Assembly (NCBI GenBank): GCA_017308375.1
Contig: JAFKEW010000043.1
Location: 78,984 to 142,983, forward strand
Direction: 5' to 3'
Source of the DNA: Alphaproteobacteria bacterium
GTDB lineage: Bacteria; Pseudomonadota; Alphaproteobacteria; Micropepsales; Micropepsaceae
DNA length: 64,000 bases
In this document: positions 1-7,647 of the stretch, in pieces
Layout: each line of letters begins with the position of its first letter
Numbering within the stretch: the stretch's first letter is position 1
Made by a program: the position numbers and the translations under genes
The notes under the pieces: model-generated
Databases searched by the model: none
Seen by the model: the letters and a program-made list of their open reading frames with translations, nothing else
What the model was told of the DNA's origin: nothing

Positions 1-168
1 GGTGATTTCGATCGCGCGCTCCATTGCCGCCGCGCTGCCGATCAGGACGGGAATGGACAGTTCATGCACCTGGCCGGTCGCGAGGGCGCGGGCAATCACC
101 TCGGGGCCGACGCCCGCCGGATCTCCGATCATCGTGCCGATAACGGGCCGCGCTTGCTTGCTGTTCAT
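1..168 (-). CDS. PdxA-family dehydrogenase, N-terminal part (runs off window)
   Basis: First 56 codons of a PdxA-family NAD-dependent dehydrogenase; the rest lies beyond the left edge. The N-terminal signature GDPAGVGPEVIARAL is visible from about residue 15. Besides 4-hydroxythreonine-4-phosphate dehydrogenase of vitamin B6 synthesis, this family contains TphB, which re-aromatises the cis-dihydrodiol made by terephthalate dioxygenase. Here it follows a Rieske dioxygenase on the same strand with only 12 bp between, so a cis-diol or diol-acid dehydrogenase role is more likely than B6 synthesis (inference). ATG start at 168, with GGACAGG about 8 bases ahead. Confidence 0.85.
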   Translation of the reverse strand, partial: MNSKQARPVIGTMIGDPAGVGPEVIARALATGQVHELSIPVLIGSAAAMERAIEIT

Positions 169-180
169 GTCCTGCCGTCC

Positions 181-675
181 TCAGACGTTGTAGACATCGA
201 TCATCGTGTCGGCGAGGTCGTTCAGAACGACGGTCTTCTTCCGGGCGATGAGCCAGGTATCGCCGTGCTCCGCCAGATCGTAGTCCGCCCATCCGTAGTA
301 GGCGAGGGTCCGATCCTCGCGCACCGACTGAACCGTCCAGGAGGTCCGCGCATGGACACCGCCTTCCCGCTCCTCGACGGATAGCAGCGTAAACATGTGG
401 CAGGTCCGCATGAGCGGCATCGTCGCGGACGACCGCCGCGACCGGATTCGGTAGATGCGATCCTCCAGACCGGCTCGGCTTGGATAGTAGATCAGCGAGA
501 TTTCGCTTTGCGGATCGACCGTAAGTTCTCCGTCATCGTCCCATGCCGGCAACCAGTATTCGGCGTCCTCGCGATAAAGCGCCAGCCATTCATCCCATTT
601 CCGCTCATCGAGGCAAAGCGCTTCCCCGCCAAGAAATCGCTGCACCGAAATCCAGCGCCGCTCGCCGCTCGTCAT
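181..675 (-). CDS. aromatic-ring-hydroxylating dioxygenase, small (beta) subunit
   Basis: 164-residue beta subunit (NTF2-like fold) of a Rieske ring-hydroxylating oxygenase of the benzoate/anthranilate dioxygenase type. It packs against the catalytic alpha subunit encoded immediately upstream and has no metal centre of its own. Family-like segments include YREDAEYWLPAW near residue 38 and the C-terminal strand pattern around YYGWADYDL. I chose ATG 675 over the in-frame ATG at 762 because it overlaps the alpha-subunit stop by 4 bp (ATGA), the normal coupling for such pairs, and gives the usual family length. The substrate cannot be read from the sequence. Confidence 0.88.
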   Translation of the reverse strand: MTSGERRWISVQRFLGGEALCLDERKWDEWLALYREDAEYWLPAWDDDGELTVDPQSEISLIYYPSRAGLEDRIYRIRSRRSSATMPLMRTCHMFTLLSVEEREGGVHARTSWTVQSVREDRTLAYYGWADYDLAEHGDTWLIARKKTVVLNDLADTMIDVYNV

Positions 676-2084
676 TCGGCGGCCTCCGAACGATCGCTTT
701 CGCGCGTGAGGAGGGCTTCCACCCGCTCCTGCGCGGTCGCGCGTTTCATTCGCTCGATCCATTCCTTGTGCATGGTCACGAAAAGTCCTTCATCGGCGAC
801 ATTGACGCTGCTCATGGTCGCGTCGATGTTGAGCCCCTTGCCAAATTTCCCCGACCCTTGAACGCCTCTCGTAGCCCCGCGCGACAAGTCGTTATAGCGA
901 CCACCATCGCGGCCATACGCGATCTGGCAATTGTTGAACTCCGTCAAATCGTCCGGCGTGGCCATGCCGCTGGCATTGAAGAAATCCTCATACTGGCGAA
1001 TGCGCATCGCCCGCGCCCGCGCGCTTTCGCCGACCGGCGCGATGCAATATGTCGTGATTTCCGTTTCATCGACCGAGATCGGACGCACGATGCGGACTTG
1101 CGTGCTGACCTGATCCATCAGGAATACATTCGGAAACAAAAGAAGATTTCGCGTGGTTTCGGTCATCCAGCGGGAGCGCTCCTCGCCGAATTTCCGCTTG
1201 TACTGGTCGACAAACTCAAAATTGGGCCGGGAGGCAGAACTGGCCGACGCGTTCCAGATCAAAGCGTGTCCGTAATCGAATGAGAAAAAACCTCCCTGAT
1301 CCGTCTTCATCCACGCGGATACGTTTGCGCTCTTGGTAGGGTTCGCGGAACCGCCCGTCATCCGGTTTGCGACGGTCAACAGGTAGTTGGAATGCACGGT
1401 CGGCACATGATATCCATCGAGACCGTTCTCGGTCTGCATCTTCCAGTTGCCGCGATAGGTATACCGCCCGACCCCTCGCACAATTTCGAGCTTCCCTTCC
1501 GGCGACTGGTCCACCATAAGGTCGATGAAGGTCTTCGCACCCGCAAGGTAATCGTCCAGCGGAGGCACGTCCGCCGAAAGGCTGGCGAAAATGAATCCCT
1601 TGTAGGATTCCAGGCGTCCGACTTCGTGGAGGCCCAGATCGCTCCGGTCGAAATGTTCCGGATACGCCCCATTTTCCTCGTCCGTGACATTTAGCAGCGC
1701 GCCATCGTTGCTGAATGTCCAGCCGTGAAACGGGCATGTGAATGTCGTTCGCCTGCCCCGTTTTTCCCGGCACAGCCGCGCGCCGCGATGCGTGCACGCA
1801 TTTACGAAGCATTTCAATTCACGCGACCGGTTCCGGGTCAGAAGCACGGGTTGACGACCGATTGTCAGGGTCAGAAAGGCGCTTTCGTTGGCGAGCTGGC
1901 TTTCATGGGCGAGAAACACCCAGTTGCGTTCGAAGATGTGCTTCATCTCGAGATCGAACAATTCAGGATCGGTGAATATGGCGCGGTCGAGCATGAAGCG
2001 CCCGCTCGACGTGTCCTCGACAAGCCACGAATCGAGACCGTGGCGAATGCGATCGAATGAGTTGCTCACACCGGATGTACTCAT
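672..2084 (-). CDS. aromatic-ring-hydroxylating dioxygenase, large (alpha) subunit
   Basis: 470-residue catalytic alpha subunit. The Rieske [2Fe-2S] ligands are seen as C97-x-H99 and C117-x2-H120 (CTHRGARLC and CPFHGW). The mononuclear iron region is DGYHVPTVH at 223-231, giving the bridging Asp223 and His226/His231. It would add O2 across an aromatic ring to give a cis-dihydrodiol, fed electrons by a reductase. No ferredoxin or reductase gene lies in the window, so one must be supplied from elsewhere. ATG 2084 is preceded by GAGGAAGG; the longer reading frame upstream to 2207 has no such site. Similarity in architecture is closest to benzoate/anthranilate dioxygenases; the true substrate is unknown. 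Confidence 0.9.
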   Translation of the reverse strand: MSTSGVSNSFDRIRHGLDSWLVEDTSSGRFMLDRAIFTDPELFDLEMKHIFERNWVFLAHESQLANESAFLTLTIGRQPVLLTRNRSRELKCFVNACTHRGARLCREKRGRRTTFTCPFHGWTFSNDGALLNVTDEENGAYPEHFDRSDLGLHEVGRLESYKGFIFASLSADVPPLDDYLAGAKTFIDLMVDQSPEGKLEIVRGVGRYTYRGNWKMQTENGLDGYHVPTVHSNYLLTVANRMTGGSANPTKSANVSAWMKTDQGGFFSFDYGHALIWNASASSASRPNFEFVDQYKRKFGEERSRWMTETTRNLLLFPNVFLMDQVSTQVRIVRPISVDETEITTYCIAPVGESARARAMRIRQYEDFFNASGMATPDDLTEFNNCQIAYGRDGGRYNDLSRGATRGVQGSGKFGKGLNIDATMSSVNVADEGLFVTMHKEWIERMKRATAQERVEALLTRESDRSEAAE

Positions 2085-2203
2085 AGCGCTTCCTTCCTCG
2101 CCGTTTGGCCGGCCACAAGACCGGCACGCGATTGTTTTCTCCGCTCCAGCGACAAACTTGCTTCGACCTTCAACGAACCCGGAGTCCGTCGCATCGCAAT
2201 GCG

Positions 2204-2956
2204 TCACATGGTCGTGTAGCCTCCGTCGACGACAACCTCGGAGCCGGTCATGTAGGACGACTCGTCGGAGGCCAAAAACAGGACCGCATAGGAAACCTCG
2301 ACGGGTTCGGCCGGCCGACCAATAAGCGTAGCGCTCAAGACCTGTTTGGCGACATCCGCATCGCCGAGAAGATCCTTTGTCATATTCGTGCGGATGATTC
2401 CGGGGTGTACGGAATTCACGCGAATCTTGAAAGGCGCATAATCCACAGCCGTCGATTTCGTCAGCAGGCGAACGGCGCCCTTCGATGCCTGATACGCCGC
2501 CGTGGCGGGCGCGCCGATCAGTCCGTAGATCGAGGAAATATTGACGATCGAACCGCCGCCGGCCGCCTTCATCGCGGGCAATATATATTTTGTGCCATAG
2601 AATACGCTTTTTACATTGACGTCGAGAACGCGCGCGAAGTCTTCATTCGAGGTGTCTTGCACAGCGGAAAAAACGAGAATACCGGCATTATTCACGAGGA
2701 TGTCGACGCGTCCGAAAGTGGACATCGCCTCCTGTGAAATCCGTTCCCAATCCGAGACGCTCGACACGTCATGTTTGAAAAATCGCGCCTGCCCACCTTG
2801 ATCGTTAATCTCCTCGACCACGGCGTTGCCGCCCTTCTCGTCCATGTCGGTCACGATCAGCGTTGCGCCTTCGCGCGCAAGCAGCAAGGCGTGGGAACGC
2901 CCCATGCCGTTGGCGCCGCCCGTCACAAAGGCGATTTTCCCGTCTACCCGTCCCAT
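2204..2956 (-). CDS. short-chain dehydrogenase/reductase (SDR)
   Basis: 250-residue classical SDR. Seen: the NAD(P)-binding motif TGGANGMG near residue 11, NNAG near 87, and the catalytic YQASK (Tyr-x3-Lys) near 152. The Asp after the second strand (VTDMDEKG) favours NAD over NADP. C-terminal VVDGGYTTM is typical of FabG-like enzymes. It probably oxidises or reduces a hydroxy/keto intermediate of the catabolic cluster, or oxidises the dihydrodiol (inference). ATG 2956 has GGGAGGA 5 bases upstream, which decides it over the longer frame to 3001. It lies 119 bp upstream of the dioxygenase on the same strand. Confidence 0.88.
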   Translation of the reverse strand: MGRVDGKIAFVTGGANGMGRSHALLLAREGATLIVTDMDEKGGNAVVEEINDQGGQARFFKHDVSSVSDWERISQEAMSTFGRVDILVNNAGILVFSAVQDTSNEDFARVLDVNVKSVFYGTKYILPAMKAAGGGSIVNISSIYGLIGAPATAAYQASKGAVRLLTKSTAVDYAPFKIRVNSVHPGIIRTNMTKDLLGDADVAKQVLSATLIGRPAEPVEVSYAVLFLASDESSYMTGSEVVVDGGYTTM

Positions 2957-3013
2957 GCAGTCCTCCCGTTGCGGGTGCCGCGCCGACTCCGGCGCTGTCA
3001 CTCAAATCGTCGT

Positions 3014-4624
3014 CTAGGCAATCCCAAGCTCGCGTTTCGCGAAATCGGTAACGCCCTTGTAGTCGGCCTTGCCGTTCGGCGCGCGAAGAGGCACGGCGCC
3101 AACCAGAATGCGCTTGGGCGTTTTGTAGCCGGCGAGGTGCGAGCGGACGTGCTTGCGCAAATCCTCTTCGTCAAACTTCGCGCCGGTCGCCAGCATGACG
3201 ATGCCGGTGACCGCCTGACCCCATTTCTGATCGGGTACGCCGACGACAAGCGCATCCTCGACGGCGGGATGCGTCTTCAGAACTTCCTCGATCTCCTCCG
3301 GGTAGACCTTCTCGCCCGCCGTGTTGATGCAGACGCTGCCGCGTCCCAGCAATGTCAGGCTGCCGTCCTTTTCCACAACGCACCAATCGCCGGGAACGGA
3401 ATAGCGGGCCCCGGCGATGGTCTTGAAGGTCTTGGCGGTCTTTTCCGTATCCTTGTAGTAGCCAACGGGAATCGGCCCCCCCAGGGCGATGATGCCCGGC
3501 TTGCCGCTGCCGGGTTCGACCGGCTGATCGTTTTCATCGAACACGCGGCACCGGCCGCCGATCTGGAACCTGGCGGTCTTGACCTCGCCGGCGCTCGTCA
3601 TGATCGAACTGCCGAAACCGAGCCCCTCCGAAGCGCCGAAGGAATCCATCAGGATGACATTGGGTAAATGCCTGAGCAGGCCGCGCTTCACTTCCGTGCT
3701 CCACATAACGCCGGAAGAAACGATCGAGACGACGCTGGTCAGGTTGTATTTGTCGGGCGCCTCGTCGAGCGCCGCCAGCATCGGTCGGGCAAAAGCGTCG
3801 CCGACGATTGCCAGCGAATTGACACCACGGCGCGAAACCGCCGACCAGAGTTCATGCGCGTCGAGGGTCGGGCTCTCCAGCGTGACGATGCAGCCGCCGC
3901 TCATCATATTGCCTATAGCCGTAATGAAGCCGGTGCCGTGCATCAGCGGGCAGGCAGGCATCGTCTTGGGTCCCGGACCGGAAGTCTTGATAAATTCGAC
4001 CAACGCGGGAAGTGTCTCCGGGATCGGACCCAGCGCTCGAAGCGTCGTAAGCTGAGCTTCGCGCATGTCGTCGTGGCGCCACATGACGCCTTTGGGCATG
4101 CCCGTCGTGCCACCTGTATAGATGAACAGTAAATCGTCCGGAGACCGCTCGATGCCGAGAGGCGCGCCATCTCCGCCGGTGACGATCTTTTCGTAATTTT
4201 CCGCGAAGGGCGCGGCGGATCCGTCTTCGTTCACCTCAATGAACGTGGCGACTTTCGTCAGCCGATCTTTCAGTTCGACGATGATGTCCCGGAACTCGGA
4301 ACCGTAAACGACCGTTTGCGCGTCGGAATCATTAAAGATGTAGAAAACTTCGTCCGCCTTGTAGCGGTAGTTGATGTTGACGTGGACAAGACGGCTCTTG
4401 AAGCAGGCCGCCATGGTCTCGACATATTCGGGCCGGTTTCGCATATAGAACGCGACCTTGTCGCCGGGCCTGGCGCCGCGCGCGATCAGCGCGCGCCCGA
4501 GATTGTTGGACCTCCGTGTCGTTTCTTCCCATGTGATCACCCGATCGCCATGAATAAGGGCGGGCGCATCCTGCGGCAAAACCGCCGAGATACTGTCGAG
4601 GATGTCACCGAAATTCCACGCCAT
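3014..4624 (-). CDS. acyl-CoA synthetase (AMP-forming ligase)
   Basis: 536-residue ANL-superfamily ligase that would activate a carboxylic acid through an acyl-AMP to its CoA thioester. Seen: the phosphate-binding loop TGGTTGMPKGV at 170-180, the hinge and A8 region around GRGSVCINTAGEKVYPEE, and the C-terminal catalytic lysine in PNGKADYKG. N-terminal features resemble the long-chain/steroid-side-chain ligase branch (FadD-like), but the substrate is not determinable. It lies 57 bp upstream of the SDR gene, same strand; start ATG is preceded by GGGAGGA. It likely commits the substrate to the CoA-dependent steps encoded around it. Confidence 0.9.
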   Translation of the reverse strand: MAWNFGDILDSISAVLPQDAPALIHGDRVITWEETTRRSNNLGRALIARGARPGDKVAFYMRNRPEYVETMAACFKSRLVHVNINYRYKADEVFYIFNDSDAQTVVYGSEFRDIIVELKDRLTKVATFIEVNEDGSAAPFAENYEKIVTGGDGAPLGIERSPDDLLFIYTGGTTGMPKGVMWRHDDMREAQLTTLRALGPIPETLPALVEFIKTSGPGPKTMPACPLMHGTGFITAIGNMMSGGCIVTLESPTLDAHELWSAVSRRGVNSLAIVGDAFARPMLAALDEAPDKYNLTSVVSIVSSGVMWSTEVKRGLLRHLPNVILMDSFGASEGLGFGSSIMTSAGEVKTARFQIGGRCRVFDENDQPVEPGSGKPGIIALGGPIPVGYYKDTEKTAKTFKTIAGARYSVPGDWCVVEKDGSLTLLGRGSVCINTAGEKVYPEEIEEVLKTHPAVEDALVVGVPDQKWGQAVTGIVMLATGAKFDEEDLRKHVRSHLAGYKTPKRILVGAVPLRAPNGKADYKGVTDFAKRELGIA

Positions 4625-4776
4625 GTAATCCTCCCTGAAAAATCCGGTCCTTGGGGGTCGGCTTTCTTGCGATCAAGCCGTTCCGTCCTTAACCGTCATT
4701 GTCTCAACCGAGCCGTCGCCGGACGTTCCGGCAGGAAGTCAACCCCCCCGGAATGCCGGTCAACGAAGATTCCGCA

Positions 4777-5169
4777 TCATGCGCACGTGAACACCGGCAA
4801 CGCGTATCCATCGCCGGCCTCGGAGAATTTGACCCTGACTTTCTGTCCGATGCGAATCTTGTCGATTTCGCAATCGACGATATTCGTGAGCATCGAAACC
4901 CCTTCATCAAGCTTAACATAGGCGATGACATAAGGCGGCTTGGCTTGCCTCGTGACCGAATAGCTGTAGATCACGCCATTGCCTGATGCCTCGACGAACG
5001 CCGTGTCATCCGAGAAGCAATGCGGGCAAATAGTCCGCGGATAATGGTGCACCTTGCCGCAGGCGTCGCAAGCCCGGATCAGGAGTTGCCCCTTGGCAGC
5101 ACCTTCCCAGTAGGGTTTGCTCTCGGAATTGACTACAAGGTTGATCTTGCTTTTCTGGTCGGTGCTCAT
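4777..5169 (-). CDS. zinc-ribbon/OB-fold protein (DUF35 family), partner of the thiolase-like protein
   Basis: 130-residue protein with the DUF35 layout: an N-terminal rubredoxin-like zinc ribbon (C34-x2-C37 and C48-x2-C51) followed by an OB fold. DUF35 proteins are obligate partners of thiolase-like enzymes, for example in Ltp2/ChsH2-type retro-aldolases of steroid side-chain degradation and in BbsAB benzoylsuccinyl-CoA thiolase. The start codon overlaps the stop of the thiolase-like gene by 4 bp, implying a stable complex. It lies 152 bp upstream of the acyl-CoA ligase on the same strand. Confidence 0.88.
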   Translation of the reverse strand: MSTDQKSKINLVVNSESKPYWEGAAKGQLLIRACDACGKVHHYPRTICPHCFSDDTAFVEASGNGVIYSYSVTRQAKPPYVIAYVKLDEGVSMLTNIVDCEIDKIRIGQKVRVKFSEAGDGYALPVFTCA

Positions 5170-6341
5170 GCGTCTTCACTCCCGAGGATAACGGTTGCGC
5201 TGCCCATACGCGATCCCAGAAGCCCGCCGGTTCCATGCGCCAGTGCAATATCGCAATTGCGAACCTGAACCTTCGGATGAGCCTCACCGCGAAGCTGGCG
5301 GACTGCTTCAAGAACTTTGGTCATGCCACCGCGATTGCCCGGGTGATTGTTGCACAATCCCCCGCCATCCGTGTTGAAGGGCAACTTGCCGACGCCGGAA
5401 ATCAGATTGCCGTCCGAGACGAACTTCCCGCCCTCACCTTTTTTGCAAAAACCCAGATCTTCGAGCGTTTCCAGCACTGTAATGGTGAAGGAATCGTAGA
5501 TAGAGGCGTATTTAATGTCGGTGGGCGTGACGCCGGCTTCAGCGAAAGCTTTGGGCCCGCTCCAACGCGCGCCGGAATAGGTTAGATCGACCTGGCCCGC
5601 CGCGAGATGCTTGGGCGCCTCACCGGCGCCGAGAACCTTGACGCGAGTACGCTTCAGCGACTTCGCCACTTCCGGGCTCACCATCACAACGCCGCCGCCG
5701 CCATCGGTGATGACGCAACAGTCGAGCCTGTGCAACGGATCGGCAATCATCGGTGAATTGACAACATCCTCCACGGTCACAACGTCGCGGAGCCTGGCAT
5801 GTTCATTGTGCTGGGCGTGGTGGGATGCGGCGACCTTGATCCATGCGAGCTGCTCGCTGGTGGTGCCGTATTCGTACATATGCCGCATCGCACACATGGC
5901 GTACATATTTGTGACGTTGGGGCCATAAGGCATTTCGAACGGAAAGTCCGGCGCTTGCTGGTTGTAGTAACGGACGGGCTTGCCTTCTTTCGCATCGGCA
6001 ACCGGCCGGCCTGCCAGCGTGATCAGCGCCACATTGCAATGCCCCGCGGCGATGGCCTGCGCGGCGTGACTGACATGGACGATGTAGGAAGACCCGCCGG
6101 TCTCCGTGCTGTCCATATGACGCACATTATTGAGGCCCATATATTCGATCATGTTGATCGGGCCCAACCCGGGCGCGTCGCCGGCGCAGAAATATGCGTC
6201 AACATCGTCCTTTGAAAGACCTGCGTCCGCCAGCGCGCCCTTCGCGATCTCGGCGTGAAGTTGCGGCAGCGTCTTGTCCAGCGCCGCGCGGCACGGATGC
6301 TCGTAAATGCCGACTATGTAGGATTTTCCGTTGATACCCAT
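5166..6341 (-). CDS. thiolase-like protein lacking the nucleophilic cysteine (probable retro-aldolase or lipid-transfer type)
   Basis: 391-residue thiolase-fold protein of the SCP-x/nonspecific-lipid-transfer branch. At the place where true thiolases carry their acyl-accepting Cys (motif N-C-x-T/S-G-S), this protein reads DSTETGGSS (77-85), with no cysteine. The C-terminal region has NNHPGNRGG and LAHGTGGLLG instead of the usual Cys-containing loop. Family knowledge: cysteine-less members paired with DUF35 proteins (Ltp2 type) cleave beta-hydroxyacyl-CoA by retro-aldol reaction. With the DUF35 gene overlapping its stop and acyl-CoA dehydrogenase and crotonase genes nearby, the same role is inferred here. 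ATG 6341 follows GGGATGGG. Confidence 0.85.
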   Translation of the reverse strand: MGINGKSYIVGIYEHPCRAALDKTLPQLHAEIAKGALADAGLSKDDVDAYFCAGDAPGLGPINMIEYMGLNNVRHMDSTETGGSSYIVHVSHAAQAIAAGHCNVALITLAGRPVADAKEGKPVRYYNQQAPDFPFEMPYGPNVTNMYAMCAMRHMYEYGTTSEQLAWIKVAASHHAQHNEHARLRDVVTVEDVVNSPMIADPLHRLDCCVITDGGGGVVMVSPEVAKSLKRTRVKVLGAGEAPKHLAAGQVDLTYSGARWSGPKAFAEAGVTPTDIKYASIYDSFTITVLETLEDLGFCKKGEGGKFVSDGNLISGVGKLPFNTDGGGLCNNHPGNRGGMTKVLEAVRQLRGEAHPKVQVRNCDIALAHGTGGLLGSRMGSATVILGSEDA

Positions 6342-6470
6342 CCCTATTCCCTTATCATGATTTCCTTATTGCTTAGCGCATTCATGGGGGAAACGTCCAG
6401 CCCGTCCACGAAAGGCGGAAGCGGCGGTTACGACCGATCGGAAGAACAGATCGAGCGAGGGAGAAACGGA

Positions 6471-7226
6471 TTGGGGACGGTGAAGATTGAAAACGCGGGC
6501 GGCGTCAGGACCGTCACGCTTGCACGCGCTGAAAAGCGCAATGCCCTTGACGGAGGAATGCTCGATGGCCTGACCGCCGCTTTTCGGCAGACACCGCCCG
6601 AGGAAGAACGCGTCACCGTTATTCGCGCCGAAGGCTCTGTGTTCTGTTCTGGCCTCGATTTGCGCGTGCGAGACGCAGGAACGCTCGGGGCGGTGTCCAT
6701 CGAAACGATGCTGCACGCGATCGAGACCTATCCCTTGCCGGTGGTCGCGGTCGTTCAGGGCGATGCGATCGCCGGCGGCAATGAACTTGCGCTGCACTGC
6801 GATTTTGTCATCGCCAGCACGGACGCGCGATTTGGCATGTCGCTCGCCAAAATCGGCCTCGCTCCCACATGGTTCCTAGCGAAGAAAATTCTCGAAGTCG
6901 CCGGGCCGGTCGGTGCACGGGAAATGCTGTTGCTGGGCGACCTCCTGACCGCGCACCGGATGCACGAACTCGGGCTGATAGCCCGAATCGCGCCTGCCGC
7001 CGGACTGGAGGCGGAGGCCTCGAGGATCGTCTCCCGACTGGCCGCCAACGCGCCGCTGTCCTTACGGGCCATGAAGGCGGTGCTGGTGCGCGCCATGACT
7101 TTCCGCGACGGCATACCGCACGAGGATATAGACCGGCTTGTGCGCGCCGCGGGAGACAGTGCCGACGCGCGGGAGGGCATTGCCGCCCTCATCGAGCGCC
7201 GGACGGCGGTTTTCAAAGGCCAGTAA
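6471..7226 (+). CDS. enoyl-CoA hydratase/isomerase (crotonase) family protein
   Basis: 251-residue crotonase-fold protein, first gene of the rightward half of the catabolic cluster. Oxyanion-hole elements are seen around EGSVFCSGLDL and AIAGGNELALHCD. The Glu of NELAL matches catalytic Glu144 of rat enoyl-CoA hydratase, but the second catalytic Glu (Glu164) appears replaced by Leu in FGMSLAKIGLAP. It may therefore be an isomerase or a hydratase with altered chemistry. No good ATG fits; I chose TTG 6471 because GAGGGAG lies 8 bases ahead and the protein begins right before the fold (GTG 6480 is an alternative). The 129 bp to the divergent thiolase-like gene probably holds promoters for both arms. 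Confidence 0.82.
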   Translation: MGTVKIENAGGVRTVTLARAEKRNALDGGMLDGLTAAFRQTPPEEERVTVIRAEGSVFCSGLDLRVRDAGTLGAVSIETMLHAIETYPLPVVAVVQGDAIAGGNELALHCDFVIASTDARFGMSLAKIGLAPTWFLAKKILEVAGPVGAREMLLLGDLLTAHRMHELGLIARIAPAAGLEAEASRIVSRLAANAPLSLRAMKAVLVRAMTFRDGIPHEDIDRLVRAAGDSADAREGIAALIERRTAVFKGQ

Positions 7227-7241
7227 AAGGTGACAAAACCA

Positions 7242-7580
7242 ATGTCTGTTCGAATGAAAAAAGCCTGGCAGGAGCTCACGGCCGCCAACGTCGCGGCGCT
7301 CGGCGGCGAGCTTGGCATCTACCAGATCGCCGACGAAAAAGAACATGTCCTCCGCATCGGTTTCGCTGGCGGGCGTTCCCTTTTCGGGTTGCGGGGTGAA
7401 CTCCTCAAGGCGCTGGAAGAATATCGCGGCGGCCGCACCCTCTTCCGCGTCGAAATAAATTGCCAATACATGAGCCGTTACGAAGAACTTCTGATGGTTC
7501 ATATGGCCGATCACGGATCGCTCCCGGCGGGAAACGCCTTCGAAGGCAACCGCAAAATCGGCCGGCTGAGCATCGGCTGA
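7242..7580 (+). CDS. small hypothetical protein, GIY-YIG-like pattern
   Basis: 112-residue protein, 15 bp after the crotonase gene and 67 bp before the acyl-CoA dehydrogenase, so co-transcribed with catabolic genes. I do not recognise an assigned function. The segment ELGIYQIADEKEHVLRIG resembles the GIY...YIG core of GIY-YIG folds (Gly-Ile-Tyr, then Arg-Ile-Gly about 12 residues later), followed by FAGGRSLFGLRGEL and a conserved-looking tail with HMADHG. Whether nuclease residues are present is unclear. ATG 7242 is preceded by AAAGGTGA; GTG 7230 in the same frame is possible. Confidence 0.7.
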   Translation: MSVRMKKAWQELTAANVAALGGELGIYQIADEKEHVLRIGFAGGRSLFGLRGELLKALEEYRGGRTLFRVEINCQYMSRYEELLMVHMADHGSLPAGNAFEGNRKIGRLSIG

Positions 7581-7647
7581 GATATCCGAAACGACGCGAG
7601 AAAGTACAAGGCCGCGAAGGCCGTACGACAGCAAGGGAAGGAAGATC

